The position numbers were made by a program, and so were the translations under genes. 45,252 bases of DNA from an uncultured Bacteroidales bacterium (GTDB lineage Bacteria > Bacteroidota > Bacteroidia > Bacteroidales > F082). A model generated the notes under the pieces. It was given only the letters and a program-made list of their open reading frames with translations, was not told the DNA's origin and searched no databases. The stretch's first letter is position 1; every line of letters begins with the position of its first letter. Location of the stretch: the NCBI GenBank assembly GCA_900318085.1, contig ONJF01000024.1:1-45252 (forward strand), in the 5' to 3' direction. Shown here one piece after another: positions 1 through 7,824 of the stretch.

Positions 1-1073
1 AGATTGATTTTTTGGGCCTGCTCAACGATGCGTTTGGCACGTTGCTTATGGTATTCGTTTTCGCCATAAAGCGCATCAAACAGCCTCACCAATCCGGCCT
101 CACCGTAGCCTTTCTTGAGGATGGTGACGATGCATAGGTTTTGTAGTGCCACCGAATAGGCCACAATATCCAAACCAGTGCCGGCCAACTGGAGCAGTGC
201 CAACTGGTAGGCGCTTTCTTTGTTTTCGTTGATCATTCTGACAATGTCGCCGATCGTCTTCATCTCCATGTGAAGCAGCACGTTGTAATATGGCATGAGG
301 CTGTCCTCGTAGACCTCTCCTTGGTTGATGGCCGCAATCTTGTCGACAAGATTACGGAAAGGCTTGAGTTTGAGGAAACTACGGAATGTGTCACCATTGA
401 GCGGTACCTCGTCGAAGTTGCCCGAAGCCACCATCGACTGCACATTGCGACGGTAATTGTTGACATCCTTGCGGATACGGTTAAACTGCTCGTCAGCCAG
501 CTCCAGAATTCCGGCCAGACGGCTCATATTGCGTTGATATTCAATGGGAATTTCCACATCACTCTTATAACCGATGTAGTGGTACATGTTGGCCCATACG
601 TGCTGCAAAGTGCTTCGCATCTGTAGCTCGAAGTGCATTTGGTTAAGTTGAGGCAGTTCAGGGTCTTTGTACAGAGTCTCGGGGATACAGCAGATATAGT
701 GCAGCGACATATAGCCGAAACGGTCAATCTCCAACATCTTGCGCTTGTCGACGGAGTTAGCCCAATCGATTTCAAACATCTTTTCGGCCAAGGCGGAAAT
801 GATGTCAACTTCATCGCTGTAGTAGGTAATGATGCGTGCGCCAAGGACATCGGTAATATCTTCCAACGTATGGTATTTGTAGCCTTTCAGCTCCAACTTC
901 CCAATTAGGCTTTGCTCCGACTTGACACGGGCTTCAATACCCGAAACGAGAATGTTGTTCTTGTCGAGGCAGCTACGCAACAAATCGAGAACCACGGTTT
1001 TCATCTTCTCATAAATGGGAAGTTTCTCGTGATACTCGTTGAGAAGCATCTCACAGTGCATATCGAGTTTCAT
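1..1073 (-). CDS. RelA/SpoT-domain (p)ppGpp synthetase-like protein, 3' end outside window
   Basis: Open frame from the ATG at 1073 to the left edge, at least 357 codons. Residues about 55-170 read as a RelA/SpoT nucleotidyltransferase domain: GARII, then SDEVDII, FGYMSLHYI (the GYxSLH motif) and FELQMRSTLQHVWANMYH (the E-[IL]-Q-[IM]-R block). The Asp of SDEV, the Tyr of GYMSLH and the Glu of FELQ align with residues needed for pyrophosphate transfer in Rel synthetases, so activity is possible but unproven. No HD hydrolase domain precedes it. It is followed by about 190 helical residues that I do not recognise. The start lies 11 bases after the STAS gene stop, so it is probably the last gene of the partner-switching operon, which would link a stress-type switch to alarmone metabolism (inference). 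Confidence 0.82.
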   Translation of the reverse strand, partial: MKLDMHCEMLLNEYHEKLPIYEKMKTVVLDLLRSCLDKNNILVSGIEARVKSEQSLIGKLELKGYKYHTLEDITDVLGARIITYYSDEVDIISALAEKMFEIDWANSVDKRKMLEIDRFGYMSLHYICCIPETLYKDPELPQLNQMHFELQMRSTLQHVWANMYHYIGYKSDVEIPIEYQRNMSRLAGILELADEQFNRIRKDVNNYRRNVQSMVASGNFDEVPLNGDTFRSFLKLKPFRNLVDKIAAINQGEVYEDSLMPYYNVLLHMEMKTIGDIVRMINENKESAYQLALLQLAGTGLDIVAYSVALQNLCIVTILKKGYGEAGLVRLFDALYGENEYHKQRAKRIVEQAQKIN

Positions 1074-1084
1074 AACACCCTATA

Positions 1085-1387
1085 TTAGATTGTGGTGATG
1101 ATATTGGAGAATCCGGTGATGTCAAAGACCTCCTTCACGCGTGGATTCATGTTGCGCAACACCATCTTGCCATTGCGAGCCATGACGCTTTTCTGCAAGA
1201 GCAGGAACACACGGAGACCTTGCGATGAGGTATAGGTCATGTTCGTGCAATCGATGTCGATGTCGGGCTTTTCACCTTCCATCAATGAGGCGATGTCTTG
1301 TTGGAACTGGTCGGCATTGGTGCTGTCGATGCGCCCGTCAAGCACAACAAGGGTCTTTTCGTTTTGTTTGTTTATTGTTACCTTCAT
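1085..1387 (-). CDS. STAS-domain anti-sigma factor antagonist (SpoIIAA/RsbV type)
   Basis: A 100-residue single STAS domain, the usual size for SpoIIAA/RsbV proteins. It starts with a beta strand and has the phospho-acceptor loop YTSSQGLRVF near residues 52-61, where the kinase substrate Ser (SS before GLR) is expected; the C-terminal helix carries VKEVFDITGF. Known role of the family: the unphosphorylated form binds the RsbW/SpoIIAB kinase and frees its partner; phosphorylation by the kinase turns it off and a SpoIIE/RsbU phosphatase resets it. Kinase and phosphatase genes lie directly upstream on the same strand, and the RelA-like gene lies 11 bases downstream. The final target of the switch is not identifiable from the window. 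Confidence 0.9.
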   Translation of the reverse strand: MKVTINKQNEKTLVVLDGRIDSTNADQFQQDIASLMEGEKPDIDIDCTNMTYTSSQGLRVFLLLQKSVMARNGKMVLRNMNPRVKEVFDITGFSNIITTI

Positions 1388-1448
1388 ATTTTATTATTGT
1401 TTTTCATCGCTACTAAATCGGCTGTCACATTGTGGAAGCCCTATGACG

Positions 1449-1907
1449 CTAAACTCTCTTACTCATAACCAGAACATTATTCCCGTCTTCATACCGATAG
1501 CTAATACTGTCCATCATGCTCTTACAAATGTAAATGCCCAGTCCACCGACGGGACGTTCACCGGCCGAAAGCGTGATGTCGGGGTCGTCTTTCTCAAGGG
1601 GGTTAAATGGCATGCCTGCATCTCGCAATTCTATCGTGAGAATCAAAGACTTGTCATCCAGACTAGTGCCTGCCTCAAGCCAGCCGATACCGCCTTCGTA
1701 GGCATATTGAACCACGTTTTCGACGGCTTCCTCAATGGAAAGCTCAATCTTGAAACGCAGGTCTTCATCCTTGGGCATGTCGGGCGAGGCCATCAGGAAG
1801 GCGACAATCTCGCTGCTTCGGTCCGTTATTGGATTAAAACGTTTCTTCATCATGTTTTCTTCTTTTTCAAATGACGGCTGCCGCACTGCGACATCCCTAC
1901 AACTCAT
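1449..1907 (-). CDS. RsbW/SpoIIAB-type serine kinase (HATPase anti-sigma regulatory factor)
   Basis: A 152-residue GHKL ATPase. The N box is EEAVENVVQYAY (about residues 70-81), the G1 box is DAGMPFNP (about 109-116) and the G2 box is VGGLGIYICKSMMD (about 130-143). This is the small soluble fold of anti-sigma kinases that phosphorylate a STAS partner. The ATG at 1907 overlaps the phosphatase stop as ATGA, which argues for translational coupling; an internal Met-Met pair at 1853/1850 is an alternative start giving MMKKRFNPIT and better matches family N-termini. The 61-base gap to the STAS gene holds no terminator, so the genes are likely one transcript. Confidence 0.9.
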   Translation of the reverse strand: MSCRDVAVRQPSFEKEENMMKKRFNPITDRSSEIVAFLMASPDMPKDEDLRFKIELSIEEAVENVVQYAYEGGIGWLEAGTSLDDKSLILTIELRDAGMPFNPLEKDDPDITLSAGERPVGGLGIYICKSMMDSISYRYEDGNNVLVMSKRV

Positions 1908-3019
1908 AACTTCAAACTGACTATGGTTAAATCGTCATTCTGCGGATTGCCTTCCACAAAGGCTTGCACTGAATCGTATAGATTTTCCACAACGTCTTTT
2001 TCCTGTACAGTCGTTTCGGGGAATGTCTCTACGATACTTTTTGCCCATGCCATCAGCCGTTCTTCCCCATATTGACTTTGATCCGCCTTTTCGGCCTCGG
2101 TCACGCCATCCGTATAGGCGATGATGCGGGTGCCTAGTTTCAAGTCGATTTGCTCCGCTTCATATTGAAAACCTGACATCACCCCAACTGCAACATTAGC
2201 TTTACTGTGAAGGAAATAAGGCTCGCTGTCAGGAGGAATGATTAGGATTTGGTTGTGTCCGGCATTGCAATAGTCCATGTGCCCTATCTTCAGGTCAAGG
2301 CGGGCCACAAACAGCGTCACGAACATACCCGTTTCGTTGGCTTCACTAAAGCTGTTATTAATACGAAGCAAGGTCTCGTCCAAAGGCAGGCCCATTCCCA
2401 CCACAAATCGAAGCAACACTCTCGTGATAGCCATCACAATGGAAGCAGCCACGCCCTTGCCCGACACATCGCCAATGGCAAAATAGAGTTGGTCGCCCTT
2501 CAAGGTGAAGTCGTACAAGTCGCCTCCTACCCTCTTGGCAGGATGAAGCGTCGCATATAGGAAGGGAGGAAACTTTTTAAGGAGCATTCCCCTCTGGATC
2601 TTACGGGCCAACTCAATGTCCGACTGGATGCGCTCATTGGCAGCGGTAGTGGTCTTCAGTTCTTCGATATATTCAAGGAGCGAACTTTGCATGGTTTGGA
2701 AACTGTCGTGCAGCCGCCGCATCTCATCTTCGCTCTTGATTTCGGGCAACACGGCTTTCAGATTGCCATTGGCCATCTTAAGCACGGCTTTTGAAAGCTC
2801 GGAAACAGGACGCGTCATGTAATTGATGACGGCACGGCAGGCAAAAAAGATGGCAGCGAGGCTGGCCAACCCAATGGCTAGCATGACCAGGTGCATCACA
2901 GGGGTATCCTGCAACCACTTAAACGTAAAAAACACCGCTATTTGAGCGATGATGGAGATAGCCGACACAATGCCGATGATTCTCCAACTCAGCCTACCCG
3001 AAAACGTCTTGCCACTCAT
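1904..3019 (-). CDS. Membrane SpoIIE-family serine phosphatase with HAMP domain
   Basis: A 371-residue protein if started at 3019 (MSGKTFSG). Two membrane segments (about residues 12-33 and 42-62) with almost no periplasmic sensor between them are followed by HAMP (about 62-115), a short coiled coil and a PP2C-type SpoIIE domain with metal-site motifs RVGGDLYDF, GDVSGKGVAAS and a terminal NDDLT. Family role: Mn-dependent dephosphorylation of a STAS antagonist, here probably the STAS protein two genes downstream. The reading frame stays open to 3079, but a TAnnTTTG element at 3041-3048 would lie inside that extension, so 3019 is preferred. With so little outside the membrane, the HAMP or the membrane itself may receive the signal (inference). 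Confidence 0.9.
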   Translation of the reverse strand: MSGKTFSGRLSWRIIGIVSAISIIAQIAVFFTFKWLQDTPVMHLVMLAIGLASLAAIFFACRAVINYMTRPVSELSKAVLKMANGNLKAVLPEIKSEDEMRRLHDSFQTMQSSLLEYIEELKTTTAANERIQSDIELARKIQRGMLLKKFPPFLYATLHPAKRVGGDLYDFTLKGDQLYFAIGDVSGKGVAASIVMAITRVLLRFVVGMGLPLDETLLRINNSFSEANETGMFVTLFVARLDLKIGHMDYCNAGHNQILIIPPDSEPYFLHSKANVAVGVMSGFQYEAEQIDLKLGTRIIAYTDGVTEAEKADQSQYGEERLMAWAKSIVETFPETTVQEKDVVENLYDSVQAFVEGNPQNDDLTIVSLKL

Positions 3020-3040
3020 TTTTCCTTTTCTTATTCGCAG

Positions 3041-3048
3041 CAAAATTA
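3041..3048 (-). promoter_or_regulatory. -7 element for the partner-switching operon
   Basis: TAATTTTG on the minus strand, 21 bases before the chosen ATG at 3019; it matches the Bacteroidota -7 consensus TAnnTTTG. It lies 40 bases from an outward-facing element on the other strand, making this a divergent promoter region. Confidence 0.6.
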
Positions 3049-3088
3049 CAAAATCTTGGCTATCACAACAGTTTCCCACTATTTTTTC

Positions 3089-3096
3089 TACCTTTG
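3089..3096 (+). promoter_or_regulatory. -7 element before the phosphotransferase fragment
   Basis: TACCTTTG on the plus strand, 22 bases before the ATG at 3119. The intact promoter in front of a truncated gene suggests that the 5' end of the original locus is preserved. Confidence 0.5.
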
Positions 3097-3118
3097 CGAC
3101 ATAAAATCTCCATTGTCG

Positions 3119-3286
3119 ATGGAAGCAATCAAAATTTCTTTAGATGACTTCGTCCTATTCGGTGGCGGGTTCAACGGTGAGAGTTATGACCACAAGACCG
3201 ACCCGACGGTCATGCTCATCATCGAACGCGACACGCAATGCCCCATGCCGCAATTCCGCGCAGCGTTGTCGAGAGTCTTACAATGA
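3119..3286 (+). pseudogene. Truncated N-terminus of an aminoglycoside-phosphotransferase-like kinase
   Basis: A 55-residue frame beginning MEAIKISLDDFVLFGGGF and continuing NGESYDHKTDPTVMLII, then an unrelated-looking tail ending in LSRVLQ. The Gly-rich loop followed by SYDHKTDP-VMLx resembles, from memory, the nucleotide-binding start of Bacteroidota APH/choline-kinase-like phosphotransferases of about 250-350 residues. No catalytic HxD loop follows; the frame stops 15 bases before the aminotransferase terminator. It has its own promoter element, so a short peptide may be made. I read it as a deletion remnant; a genuine small protein is the alternative. Confidence 0.5.
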
Positions 3287-3300
3287 TGGGCAAAAAAAAT

Positions 3301-3326
3301 GGGGCTGCCATGTTTATGGCAGCCCC
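3301..3326 (-). terminator. Intrinsic terminator of the aminotransferase gene
   Basis: A perfect 11-bp stem, GGGGCTGCCAT with loop GTTT, followed on the minus strand by an A-T run of eight T residues. It sits 19 bases after the aminotransferase stop. Confidence 0.9.
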
Positions 3327-3344
3327 ATACATAAAATCAGATGA

Positions 3345-4565
3345 TTACTTTCTCAATCTACCAGGATACACCCTCAAGGCTTCCTCAAGGCACTTGATGG
3401 CAGCCTTCAGGTCATCGATGCAGATACAGTAGGTGATACGGGCTTGATGGCGTCCCTTCTCGGGATCGGCATAGAAGCCTGTGGCGGGAGCCAACATCAC
3501 CGTAGCACCGTTGTAGCTGAAGTCGGTGAGCAACCACTGGCAGAACTTGTCGCTGTCGTCCACCGGCAAATCAATCACCGTATAGAAAGCGCCTTTAGGC
3601 ATCGGGCAGAAGCAGCCCGGAATCTTGTTGACGCCCTCGACGATGACATTACGGCGAGCGATGTATTCGTTATACACGCCATCGAAGTACGACTGCGGAG
3701 TCTCGACGGCAGCCTCGGCGAAGATTTGACCAAAGCTCGGCGGCGACAGACGGGCCTGTGCCAAACGCATGGCAATGGCGTATACCTCACTGTTGCGGGT
3801 CACCATGCAACCCACACGGGCACCGCAAGCGCTATAGCGCTTCGAGACCGAATCGAACAGGATGGTGTTGCGTTCCAATCCCTCAAGCTGCATCACGCTG
3901 AAGTGCTTGTGACCATCGTAGCAGAACTCACGGTACACCTCGTCGGCGAAGAGATAAAGGTCATACTTCTTGACCAAACCAGCCACCTTAAGCAGTTCCT
4001 CATGGGTGTAGAGATAACCCGTGGGGTTGTTGGGGTTACAAATCATGATGGCCCTGGTGCGCGGGGTGATGACCTTCTCGAATTCCTCGATGGGCGGCAA
4101 GGCAAAGCCTGTCTTGATATCGCTGGGAATGGTGACAATCTTGGCATCGCACAGCTTGGCGAAGGTATTATAGTTGGTGTAGTAAGGTTCCGGGATGATG
4201 ATTTCGTCACCAGGATTGAGGCACACGGTGAAGGCCATTTGCAAGGCCTCGCTACCTCCTGTCGTGACAATAATCTGATTAGGGGTCACATCGATGCCGT
4301 GACGGTGGTAATAGTTGCACAAGGCACGACGATAGGAAGGAATACCTGCCGAGTGGCTATACTCCAACACACCGTGGCTGGCCGGAAGCTCCAGAGCCGT
4401 CTCTGACAAGGCCTTCAAAGCACCCTTGGGCGTCTCGATGTCGGGCTGGCCGATGTTGAGGTGATACACATGGATGCCGCGTTCCTTGGCAGCATCAGCA
4501 AAGGGAACAAGTTTACGGATTGCCGACTGCGGCAGTTCCATACCTTTATTGGAAATTTGTGGCAT
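3345..4565 (-). CDS. PLP-dependent class I/II aminotransferase (aspartate aminotransferase family)
   Basis: 406 residues, full length for fold-type I aminotransferases. The PLP-binding Lys is expected at residue 242 in DSVSKRYSACGARVG, with a conserved Arg at 250; NPNNPTGYLYT (about 177-187) and the cofactor Asp/Tyr in LFADEVYREF (about 205-214) are the other cofactor motifs. The active-site Arg region near the C-terminus is QARITYCIC. The likely role is amino-group transfer between an amino acid and 2-oxoglutarate; the substrate cannot be fixed from sequence, since SKRYSACGAR differs from the SKTFxxxGxR seen in typical AspB. It is monocistronic, with a terminator behind it and the terminator of the next gene in front. 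Confidence 0.9.
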   Translation of the reverse strand: MPQISNKGMELPQSAIRKLVPFADAAKERGIHVYHLNIGQPDIETPKGALKALSETALELPASHGVLEYSHSAGIPSYRRALCNYYHRHGIDVTPNQIIVTTGGSEALQMAFTVCLNPGDEIIIPEPYYTNYNTFAKLCDAKIVTIPSDIKTGFALPPIEEFEKVITPRTRAIMICNPNNPTGYLYTHEELLKVAGLVKKYDLYLFADEVYREFCYDGHKHFSVMQLEGLERNTILFDSVSKRYSACGARVGCMVTRNSEVYAIAMRLAQARLSPPSFGQIFAEAAVETPQSYFDGVYNEYIARRNVIVEGVNKIPGCFCPMPKGAFYTVIDLPVDDSDKFCQWLLTDFSYNGATVMLAPATGFYADPEKGRHQARITYCICIDDLKAAIKCLEEALRVYPGRLRK

Positions 4566-4587
4566 ATAGTTTTTGTTTTATGAATAA

Positions 4588-4617
4588 AAAGCCATCTAAC
4601 AATACATTAGACGGCTT
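4588..4617 (-). terminator. Terminator after the DUF1573 gene
   Basis: An AAAGCC(A/G)TCTAA stem with an 8-base loop and one G-T pair, followed on the minus strand by a TTTTTA tail. It lies 27 bases past the DUF1573 stop and 23 bases before the aminotransferase ATG. Confidence 0.8.
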
Positions 4618-4643
4618 TATGTATTTATTTGACTCTATGTGGA

Positions 4644-5102
4644 TTAACGATTGTTGACGGGAGACCCGTTGCCAAAATCGTTCTTTTTCTCGGGCAATGC
4701 TTCAGAGGTCTGGTCAAGAACGCGTCCTTTGATGCGCAACACCACAGTCGGGTTATCGATGGCATTGGAAGTGACGGTAATGGTTTTGTTGATGTTACCA
4801 GGACGGTTGGTCCTATAAGTCACTTTGATGACATCCGACTCACCAGGGAGGATGGGCTCGTTGGGCCACGACGGGATAGTGCAGCCGCAGCTTGACTTGG
4901 GTTTCTGGACAAGGAGGGGCTCTGTACCGGTATTGGTGAAGCGGAACTCGCATTCGCCGTTGCCGTTGTAGGGAACATCGCCATAGTTGTGTTCAAGTTT
5001 TTCAAACTGGATCTTGGGTCCCAATTGGTTTTTCGTGTCTTGAGCCTTGGCCACGCCTGCGAAGAGGAGCATAATGCCAAGCAGGTAAATCACTTTCTTC
5101 AT
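4644..5102 (-). CDS. Exported DUF1573-domain protein
   Basis: 152 residues: a signal peptide (MKKVIYLLGIMLLFAGVAKA, cleavage before QDTK), then one Ig-like DUF1573 domain with the hallmark SSCGCT motif near residue 90 and a C-terminal strand TVVLRIKGRV. The function of the family is unknown; it is abundant in Bacteroidota and looks like an envelope beta-sandwich. A -7 element lies 25 bases upstream and a terminator behind, so it is a single-gene unit. The last 20 residues are polar and probably disordered. Confidence 0.88.
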   Translation of the reverse strand: MKKVIYLLGIMLLFAGVAKAQDTKNQLGPKIQFEKLEHNYGDVPYNGNGECEFRFTNTGTEPLLVQKPKSSCGCTIPSWPNEPILPGESDVIKVTYRTNRPGNINKTITVTSNAIDNPTVVLRIKGRVLDQTSEALPEKKNDFGNGSPVNNR

Positions 5103-5126
5103 TTCGTTATGATTTTAAAATTGTTG

Positions 5127-5134
5127 CAAAATTA
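5127..5134 (-). promoter_or_regulatory. -7 element for the DUF1573 gene
   Basis: TAATTTTG on the minus strand 25 bases before the ATG; a TTG at 5159-5157 lies 22 bases further upstream and could be the -33 element. Confidence 0.6.
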
Positions 5135-5214
5135 GTAATTATTGTTGTATGTTGTTCAATTATGCCACTTTTTCCAACAATTTTTCTCTTTGACAAAAAC
5201 CGTACCAAAATAAC

Positions 5215-5242
5215 AATCCCCCAAGAAAACTCTTGGAGGATT
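5215..5242 (-). terminator. Terminator hairpin downstream of hppA
   Basis: On the minus strand AATCCTCCAAG, loop, CTTGGGGGATT, followed by GTTATTTTGG. One G-T pair in an 11-bp stem. Confidence 0.65.
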
Positions 5243-5258
5243 GGAAAAGATTCAAGCC

Positions 5259-5322
5259 AAGACCTTTCTACCCATAGATACACTCGGCTTAAGCCTCGGT
5301 ATGACATGGGTAGAAGGGTCTT
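5259..5322 (-). repeat. Long inverted repeat in the hppA 3' region
   Basis: Arms AAGACCTTTCTACCCAT (5259-5275) and ATGGGTAGAAGGGTCTT (5306-5322) pair over 17 bp with one mismatch; the 30-base loop contains a smaller palindrome CGGCTTAAGCC. It starts 8 bases after the hppA stop and precedes the apparent terminator, so the mRNA would carry two consecutive 3' hairpins. It may protect the transcript or be a small dispersed element. Confidence 0.7.
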
Positions 5323-5329
5323 TGTTGGA

Positions 5330-7552
5330 TTACAGCAGGTGGCAGGTAACCGTCAAACCGGCCATCACGATGCTCACCATGCTCATCAGCTTGATGAGGA
5401 TGTTCAGCGAAGGTCCTGATGTATCCTTGAACGGGTCGCCAACGGTGTCGCCAACGACGGTAGCCTTGTGGTTTTCAGAACCCTTGCCACCGAAGTTGCC
5501 CTCTTCGACATACTTCTTGGCATTGTCCCAAGCACCGCCCGAGTTGGCCATAAACACAGCCAACACGAAGCCAGTGGCCAAGCCGCCGATCAACAGACCG
5601 AGGACACCAGGCACACCGAGGATGACACCTGTCAGGATCGGGACGAGGATGGCGAGGATGGAAGGCACCAGCATTTCGTGTTGGGCACCCTTCGTCGAGA
5701 TAGCCACGCAGCGCTCGTAGTCGGGTTCAGCCTTGCCCTCAAGGATACCCTTGATGGTGCTGAACTGACGGCGGACTTCCTCCACCATCTTCTGGGCAGC
5801 ACGACCCACGGCATTCATCGTCATGCCGCAGAACACGAAGGCCATCATGGCGCCGATGAAGACACCGACGAGAACGACGGGGTTCATCAAGTTGACATTG
5901 TAGGCTTCCATAAAGTCGACCAAAGTGGCTTTGGCGGCTTCCACGCCGTTAGGCAGATCTTGACCGATACGGATCAATGCAATCTTGATTTCCTCAACGT
6001 ATGAAGCCAACAGGGCCAGAGCCGTCAGAGCGGCCGAGCCGATGGCGAAGCCCTTACCTGTGGCAGCAGTGGTGTTGCCAAGGGCGTCAAGAGCATCGGT
6101 GCGTTTGCGCACTTCAGGTTCCAGACCGCTCATCTCGGCGTTACCGCCAGCATTGTCGGCGATAGGACCGTAAGCGTCGGTGGCCAGGGTGATGCCCAAG
6201 GTAGACAGCATACCCACGGCAGCGATACCGATACCGTAAAGACCTCTCGAAAGGTTAGCGGCAGTGAACTCAATATTGAAGCCATTGGCGCAGAGATAGG
6301 CCAACACGATGGCCACGCCCACGGTGACGACGGGGATGGCCGTAGAAAGCATACCCAAGCCCAAGCCAGAAATGATGACCGTGGCAGGACCTGTCTTCGA
6401 GCTCTCGGCCACCTTTTGCGTAGGCTTGTAGCTCTGTGAGGTATAGTATTCAGTAGCTTTACCAATGATCACGCCAGCCAGTAAGCCGACCACCACGGAG
6501 AGTGAAGTCTGCCACCACATATTGGCGTATTCGCCCGTCTCTTTTCCAAAGAGGAAATACATGATGCCGAAGGTAGCGGCAGCAATCAAGACGGCGGCCG
6601 TATTGGTACCACGGCTCAAAGCACCAAGAAGTTCCTTCATGCCAGCGTTTTCCTTGGTGCGCACCAAGAAGATACCAATCAAGGAAAGCAACACACCGAC
6701 AGCTGCGATGAGCATAGGAGCAAGCACGGCCTTAAACTGCATACCTTCAACGGCAGCAGTGGCGAAAGCAGAAGCACCCAGGGCCATGGTAGCCAAGATG
6801 GAGCCAGCGTATGACTCGTAAAGGTCGGCGCCCATGCCAGCCACGTCACCTACATTGTCGCCCACATTGTCGGCGATGGTGGCGGGGTTACGCGGGTCAT
6901 CCTCGGGGATGTTGTACTCGGTCTTACCAACGAGGTCGGCACCAACATCAGCAGCCTTGGTGTAGATACCGCCACCCACACGGGCAAACAGAGCCTGCGT
7001 GGAAGCACCCATACCGAAGGTCAGCATGGTGGTGGTGATGGTGATGAGGTCGTTCTCGGCTCCGACAGCCTTAAGCAGACCCGTGCCATTCAACACGAGG
7101 AACCACACGGACACATCGAGGAGTGCGAGACCCACCACGACGAGACCCATGACAGCACCCGAACGGAAGGCCACCTTCAGGCCGCTATTCAACGAGTTGC
7201 GAGCGGCGTTGGCCGTACGAGCCGAGGCATAGGTGGCCGTCTTCATGCCGAAGAAGCCTGCCAAGCCCGAGAAGAAACCGCCCGTGAGGAAGGCAAACCA
7301 CACGATGCCGTTCTGCAACTTGAAGTAGGCCATGATACCGAAAATGGCTGCCAAGATGATGAACACAATGATCACCACCTTGTACTGCTGCTTCAGGTAA
7401 GCCATGGCTCCCTTGCGGACGTGTGCAGCGATTTTCTTCATCAGGTCAGTACCTTCGTCTTGTTTCATCATCTGTTTGTAGAAGATGAAAGCAAATGCCA
7501 GGGCCAAGATGGAGGCCGCCAGCACAATGTAAATAATACTGTTGCTAATCAT
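5330..7552 (-). CDS. hppA: Membrane-bound ion-pumping pyrophosphatase
   Basis: 740 residues, about 16 membrane segments. It hydrolyses PPi and pumps Na+ and/or H+ outward across the inner membrane. The substrate signature DVGADLVGK is at 202-210, followed by the acidic loop DNVGDNVGDVAGMGADLYES; a second acidic site TDAYGPIADNAGGNAEM is near 458-474 and the third, VGDTVGDPFKDTSGPS, is near the C-terminus. GNTTAATGK (492-500) has Ala at 496 where K+-independent enzymes have Lys, so the enzyme belongs to the K+-dependent class, which includes the Na+-pumping and dual Na+/H+-pumping pyrophosphatases known from Bacteroides. A -7 element lies 33 bases upstream and two hairpins follow. Confidence 0.95.
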   Translation of the reverse strand: MISNSIIYIVLAASILALAFAFIFYKQMMKQDEGTDLMKKIAAHVRKGAMAYLKQQYKVVIIVFIILAAIFGIMAYFKLQNGIVWFAFLTGGFFSGLAGFFGMKTATYASARTANAARNSLNSGLKVAFRSGAVMGLVVVGLALLDVSVWFLVLNGTGLLKAVGAENDLITITTTMLTFGMGASTQALFARVGGGIYTKAADVGADLVGKTEYNIPEDDPRNPATIADNVGDNVGDVAGMGADLYESYAGSILATMALGASAFATAAVEGMQFKAVLAPMLIAAVGVLLSLIGIFLVRTKENAGMKELLGALSRGTNTAAVLIAAATFGIMYFLFGKETGEYANMWWQTSLSVVVGLLAGVIIGKATEYYTSQSYKPTQKVAESSKTGPATVIISGLGLGMLSTAIPVVTVGVAIVLAYLCANGFNIEFTAANLSRGLYGIGIAAVGMLSTLGITLATDAYGPIADNAGGNAEMSGLEPEVRKRTDALDALGNTTAATGKGFAIGSAALTALALLASYVEEIKIALIRIGQDLPNGVEAAKATLVDFMEAYNVNLMNPVVLVGVFIGAMMAFVFCGMTMNAVGRAAQKMVEEVRRQFSTIKGILEGKAEPDYERCVAISTKGAQHEMLVPSILAILVPILTGVILGVPGVLGLLIGGLATGFVLAVFMANSGGAWDNAKKYVEEGNFGGKGSENHKATVVGDTVGDPFKDTSGPSLNILIKLMSMVSIVMAGLTVTCHLL

Positions 7553-7584
7553 AAGATTGTTATTTAGTTAAACTTGTTTTGATT

Positions 7585-7592
7585 CAAAAATA
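7585..7592 (-). promoter_or_regulatory. -7 element for hppA
   Basis: TATTTTTG on the minus strand, 33 bases before the ATG; no clear -33 element. Confidence 0.55.
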
Positions 7593-7697
7593 ACAGTTCT
7601 TTTAGATGTTTTCAGTTGCTTTGAGGGGACAAAAATAAGGACAAATTATATTGAAATGAAAATTTTTTGCAGAGTTTTTTTCATAAAAACAACTTTT

Positions 7698-7729
7698 TTT
7701 GCTCGTTTCCAAAAAAGTCCCTACTTTTG
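7698..7729 (+). promoter_or_regulatory. Promoter of the bifunctional-nuclease gene
   Basis: TTTG (7698-7701), 20-base spacer, TACTTTTG (7722-7729): a full Bacteroidota -33/-7 match. The predicted leader to the ATG at 7825 is about 90 bases, much longer than for other genes here (about 15-45); it has no obvious riboswitch fold that I can name. Confidence 0.75.
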
Positions 7730-7824
7730 ACGATTGAAGGAAATAGGTGTTGTCTTGGAATAGAAACTTAAAAATCAGTTTTTTAGCAGAGTCACCACCC
7801 TCATCCTTCCAAAATTGAGCAGTT

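Noticed and set aside
1904-3019. Sporulation gene spoIIE
   Set aside because: Only the phosphatase domain is shared. The short HAMP-containing architecture and partner genes fit an RsbU-type signalling switch in a non-sporulating group.
3444-4406. 320-codon plus-strand open frame opposite the aminotransferase
   Set aside because: Antisense shadow of a complete PLP enzyme; no start context or motifs.
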